Shown: positions 5,323 through 7,343 of the stretch, in pieces
Layout: each line of letters starts with the position of its first letter
Numbering within the stretch: the first letter of the stretch is position 1
Origin: Clostridia bacterium
GTDB lineage: Bacteria; Bacillota; Clostridia; Lachnospirales; WQUN01
Assembly (NCBI GenBank): GCA_025997155.1
Contig: BNUF01000114.1
Span: 1 to 7,343 of the forward strand
DNA: 7,343 nucleotides
Reading direction: 5' to 3'
Program-made: the position numbers and the translations under genes
Notes under the pieces: model-generated
What the model saw: the letters and a program-made list of their open reading frames with translations, nothing else
Told to the model about the DNA's origin: nothing
Databases searched by the model: none

Positions 5323-6472
5323 TACTCTCGGTAAATATATTCAGACGGTAGACGTTCGCAATATCGAGGGCAAAGAGGAAAACTTGCTTGGAGTGAGTAC
5401 GCAAAAATATTTCATACAATCCATTGCGAATACAGTCGGTACAGATTTTACAAAATACAAAGTTGTTCGCCGTAACCAGTTCACCTATGTACCGGATACA
5501 TCACGGCGTGGCGACCGTATCGCCGTCGCCCTGCAACAAACTTGTGACGAGGGGCTTGTATCCGCTATTTATACTGTTTTTGAAGTAACCGACCAAAGCA
5601 AACTCCTACCCGAATATCTTATGCTATGGTTCAAACGCGCGGAATTTGACAGATATGCCCGTTTCAAGTCACACGGTAGCGTCCGAGAAATTTTCGATTG
5701 GGACGAAATGTGTAAACTTGAACTGCCAGTTCCCCATATTTCCGTCCAAAACGACATTGTACGCGCATACAACACGATTGAGGCACGGATTAAGCAAAAA
5801 CGTAATATAAATGATAATTTAGAGGCTACGGCGAGTGCGATTTTCTCCGCGATGTTTGTCCCCGCCTATTCTGACCCTCTGGCGGGCGGTTGGACTATGG
5901 TAACGCTTAATGACCTTTGCGATGTCAAGGGTGGTAAGCGTCTGCCAACTGACTGCGAATTACTTGACACACCAACGACACACCCATATATCCGCGTTCG
6001 TGACGTTGCTGGCGGTCGTTATGTTTGCTTGACAAACCGATTCCAGTATATCGACGATGAAACTCACGAAGTGATTGCTCGATATATCGTTGAAAGTGAC
6101 GATATTATCATCTCCATAGTTGGGACAATCGGGCTTTTTGGTAAAATCCACCGTTCATTGAATGGGGCGAACCTCACCGAAAACTGTGTTAGGCTTACGA
6201 ACATTCGCAATGTTTCCTCCGATTACTTGTATTACACGCTTCTCTATAAGAAGCAGATAAACGAAATTGAGCTTCTTACTGTGGGAGCGGTGCAGGCAAA
6301 GCTGCCGATTTATAACATTCAATCCATACAAGTCGCTCTACCTCCCCAAATGGTTTTAGGGGAATTTCAGGCAAAAATGGAAAAGCTGAACCGACAAATT
6401 GAGGAAAATACCCTTGAAATCGAACGATTACACGATTTAAGCGACGTTTTCCTCGCCAACATCGCCCGCTAA
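5306..6472 (+). CDS. hsdS: Type I restriction-modification specificity subunit, complete two-TRD HsdS
   Basis: This 388-aa protein has the two-part HsdS layout: a first target-recognition domain at about 1-145, a central conserved helix at about 146-182 (including RNINDNLEATASAIF), a second recognition domain at about 196-345 ending in the family's VALPP signature, and a C-terminal helix (EKLNRQIEENTLEIERL, about 359-375). Each recognition domain reads one half of a split DNA target, and the two helices act as a ruler and bind HsdM. The start ATG at 5306 has a perfect AAGGAG (5293-5298) 7 bases upstream and lies inside the end of hsdM, giving tight translational coupling. The first domain is a clear paralogue of the next gene. 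The actual DNA target cannot be read from the sequence. Confidence 0.95.
   Translation: MKSNYDTLGKYIQTVDVRNIEGKEENLLGVSTQKYFIQSIANTVGTDFTKYKVVRRNQFTYVPDTSRRGDRIAVALQQTCDEGLVSAIYTVFEVTDQSKLLPEYLMLWFKRAEFDRYARFKSHGSVREIFDWDEMCKLELPVPHISVQNDIVRAYNTIEARIKQKRNINDNLEATASAIFSAMFVPAYSDPLAGGWTMVTLNDLCDVKGGKRLPTDCELLDTPTTHPYIRVRDVAGGRYVCLTNRFQYIDDETHEVIARYIVESDDIIISIVGTIGLFGKIHRSLNGANLTENCVRLTNIRNVSSDYLYYTLLYKKQINEIELLTVGAVQAKLPIYNIQSIQVALPPQMVLGEFQAKMEKLNRQIEENTLEIERLHDLSDVFLANIAR
5807..5821 (+). repeat. 15-bp direct repeat, copy 1, in the central helix of hsdS
   Basis: ATAAATGATAATTTA occurs exactly here and again at 7018-7032, encoding INDNL in both hsdS genes at residues 168-172. The offset between copies is 1211 bp, identical to the offset between the two start codons. 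It marks the end of similarity between the two genes, where the first recognition cassette would be exchanged. Confidence 0.7.
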
Positions 6473-6480
6473 ATTATCAT

Positions 6481-6498
6481 TTAGCTGACCGAAGCTAA
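6481..6498. repeat. Perfect 6-bp hairpin between the two hsdS genes
   Basis: TTAGCT (6481-6486) pairs with AGCTAA (6493-6498) around a six-base loop, in the 44-base gap between hsdS and the second hsdS. No T-run follows, so it is unlikely to stop transcription. It may dampen or tune translation of the second gene, whose AAAGGA site begins at 6501. Confidence 0.3.
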
Positions 6499-6516
6499 GG
6501 AAAGGACACAGAGATT

Positions 6517-7044
6517 ATGGATAAAAAATATGAGCCGATTGGCGACTATATCCGTCCTGTCGATGAGCGAAACACCGACTCACAGGTAGATACGCTGTTA
6601 GGCGTGAGCATAAACAAGTTCTTTATGCCATCGGTGGCGAATATTATCGGCACAGACCTTACAAAGTATAAGGTTATCCGCAAAAATCAGTTTGCGTGTA
6701 GTCTTATGCAAGTTAGCCGTGACGAGAAAATCCCTATCGACTGCCTAACGGATTACGAGGTGGCGATAGTTTCACCCGCTTATCACGTTTTCGAGGTTGC
6801 AGACACTGAAAAGATACTGCCGCAGTATCTCTCAATGTGGTTCAAACGCGCTGAATTTGACCGCGAAGCCAGTTTCCTCGGTGTAGGCGGTGTTCGCGGT
6901 AGTATGACTTGGGACGATTTTTGCGGTATGCGTATGCCAGTTCCCGCTCTCGACAAGCAAATGGCTGTCGTGAAGGCGTACCAGACTATAACCGACCGAA
7001 TTACCTTGAAGCGGAAGATAAATGATAATTTACTTGCCGCTTAA
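6517..7044 (+). CDS. Half-length HsdS: single N-terminal target-recognition cassette, 175 aa
   Basis: The protein aligns with residues 1-172 of the complete HsdS without net gaps. Shared blocks are LLGVS (27-31), GTDxTKYKV (45-53), VFEV (91-94), WFKRAEFDR (108-116), PVP (141-143) and INDNL (168-172). The segments between, for example around 60-88 and 117-130, differ strongly, as expected for a recognition domain with another DNA target. It ends in LLAA and a TAA just where the full gene continues into its second half, so it has one recognition domain and most of the central helix. A start with AAAGGA (6501-6506) 10 bases upstream indicates it can be translated. It may be a silent donor cassette or a half-subunit that pairs with another; dimerising half-HsdS proteins are known. 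Its stop overlaps the convergent hsdS stop. Confidence 0.88.
   Translation: MDKKYEPIGDYIRPVDERNTDSQVDTLLGVSINKFFMPSVANIIGTDLTKYKVIRKNQFACSLMQVSRDEKIPIDCLTDYEVAIVSPAYHVFEVADTEKILPQYLSMWFKRAEFDREASFLGVGGVRGSMTWDDFCGMRMPVPALDKQMAVVKAYQTITDRITLKRKINDNLLAA
7018..7032 (+). repeat. 15-bp direct repeat, copy 2, near the end of the half-length hsdS
   Basis: This is the second exact copy of ATAAATGATAATTTA (first at 5807-5821). It lies 9 bases before the TAA of the half-length gene. Similarity to the complete hsdS ends here, so this is the apparent recombination seam. Confidence 0.7.
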
Positions 7045-7055
7045 TTTGCGACAAG
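7033..7055. repeat. Imperfect inverted repeat at the convergent hsdS junction
   Basis: CTTGCCGC (7033-7040) and GCGACAAG (7048-7055) pair with one mismatch around the loop TTAATTT, which contains both stop codons. The two converging genes therefore end with nearly the same bases (CTTGCCGC against CTTGTCGC, each read in its own direction). This may be the trace of an inversion joint or a small two-way terminator. The stem is short and no T-run follows. Confidence 0.4.
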
Positions 7056-7343
7056 CCGCGCCGTACAGAGTTCCGCAAGGTCGGTGAGTCGTGTAATCTC
7101 TTGCTCCGCTTGTTCCTGCGCCGTAAAGAAACGCTCACAATACCCCGAAAAATGGGCTGTAAGCTCAAGCGGGGGCAGAGCAACCGGAATAGATTTGAGA
7201 ACACCTCCCGAAATCTCCATAAAAGTTGTGCCGGAAGCGTGACTCTCAATCATCTGCCTATTCTCTTTAAGGAAATAGTAGATGAAAGCCGTTCCGATGT
7301 TGCTTGCAGGAATTATCGACTTGAAACCTTGATTGGTGCAAAG
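7041..7343 (-). CDS. Convergent HsdS, C-terminal 101 codons (5' part beyond the right edge)
   Basis: On the minus strand an open frame runs from the window edge to a TAA at 7041-7043. It begins LCTNQGFKSIIPASNIGTAF, continues through IYYFLKEN and SGTTFMEISGGVLKSIPVAL, reaches the ALPP signature and ends in a helix (QEQAEQEITRLTDLAELC). CTNQGFKxIIP, YYxL, SGTTFxEIS and ALPPLE are typical of the last part of a type I recognition domain and the following C-terminal helix. It is thus the end of another specificity gene, oriented opposite to hsdS, and not a shadow frame. Any internal ATG in this segment is not the real start. Its stop shares the palindrome TTAA with the stop of the half-length hsdS. 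Whether the gene is complete, has two recognition domains, or has its own promoter cannot be seen. Confidence 0.9.
   Translation of the reverse strand, partial: LCTNQGFKSIIPASNIGTAFIYYFLKENRQMIESHASGTTFMEISGGVLKSIPVALPPLELTAHFSGYCERFFTAQEQAEQEITRLTDLAELCTARLVAN

Noticed and set aside
1..7343. CRISPR array, tRNA or rRNA genes, complete insertion sequence
   Set aside because: No regularly spaced repeats, no cloverleaf with a CCA-type 3' end, no rRNA signature, and no transposase other than the serine recombinase were seen.

Overview
The window looks like an accessory, defence-island-like segment from a low-to-moderate-GC, spore-forming Firmicute, probably a clostridial anaerobe. This rests on strong AGGAGG-type ribosome binding sites, a remnant of a CotJC/manganese-catalase spore-coat gene, a clostridial-type large serine recombinase, and AT-rich promoter-like sequence. 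The species cannot be named from the sequence.

Left end (1-532): the first 60 codons of a minus-strand ParA/MinD-type ATPase run off the left edge. Its upstream region holds a compact GC-rich set of inverted repeats that folds on paper into a three-way junction, with a competing helix. Next comes a stretch of about 40 codons (about 375-491, minus) matching the middle of CotJC/Mn catalase, with both the front and the back of the gene missing.

Recombinase block (533-2275, minus): a 529-aa large serine recombinase starts at TTG. It is preceded by an unrecognised 47-aa ORF whose stop codon lies inside the recombinase ribosome binding site, which suggests translational coupling. The recombinase stop sits about 40 bp from the CotJC remnant, so an element boundary is likely nearby. 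Between 2276 and 2708 there is no convincing gene, but there are several perfect short inverted repeats and a doubtful 55-aa ORF.

Right block (2709-7343, mostly plus): a gene train begins at a consensus-like promoter. It runs ribbon-helix-helix regulator, XRE regulator, decayed ImmA/IrrE (M78) metallopeptidase pseudogene, hsdM, hsdS, then an incomplete second hsdS. A third hsdS, seen only as its last 101 codons, converges from the minus strand, and its stop codon overlaps that of the second. No terminator is evident between the regulators and hsdM, so the DNA-binding proteins may control a type I restriction-modification locus.

The most interesting feature is the hsdS arrangement. There is one complete specificity gene, a spare N-terminal target-recognition cassette aligned codon for codon with the first gene (a constant 1211-bp offset with short near-identical DNA blocks), and an oppositely oriented partner. 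This layout fits specificity switching by recombination. hsdR and the rest of the third hsdS are not in the window.
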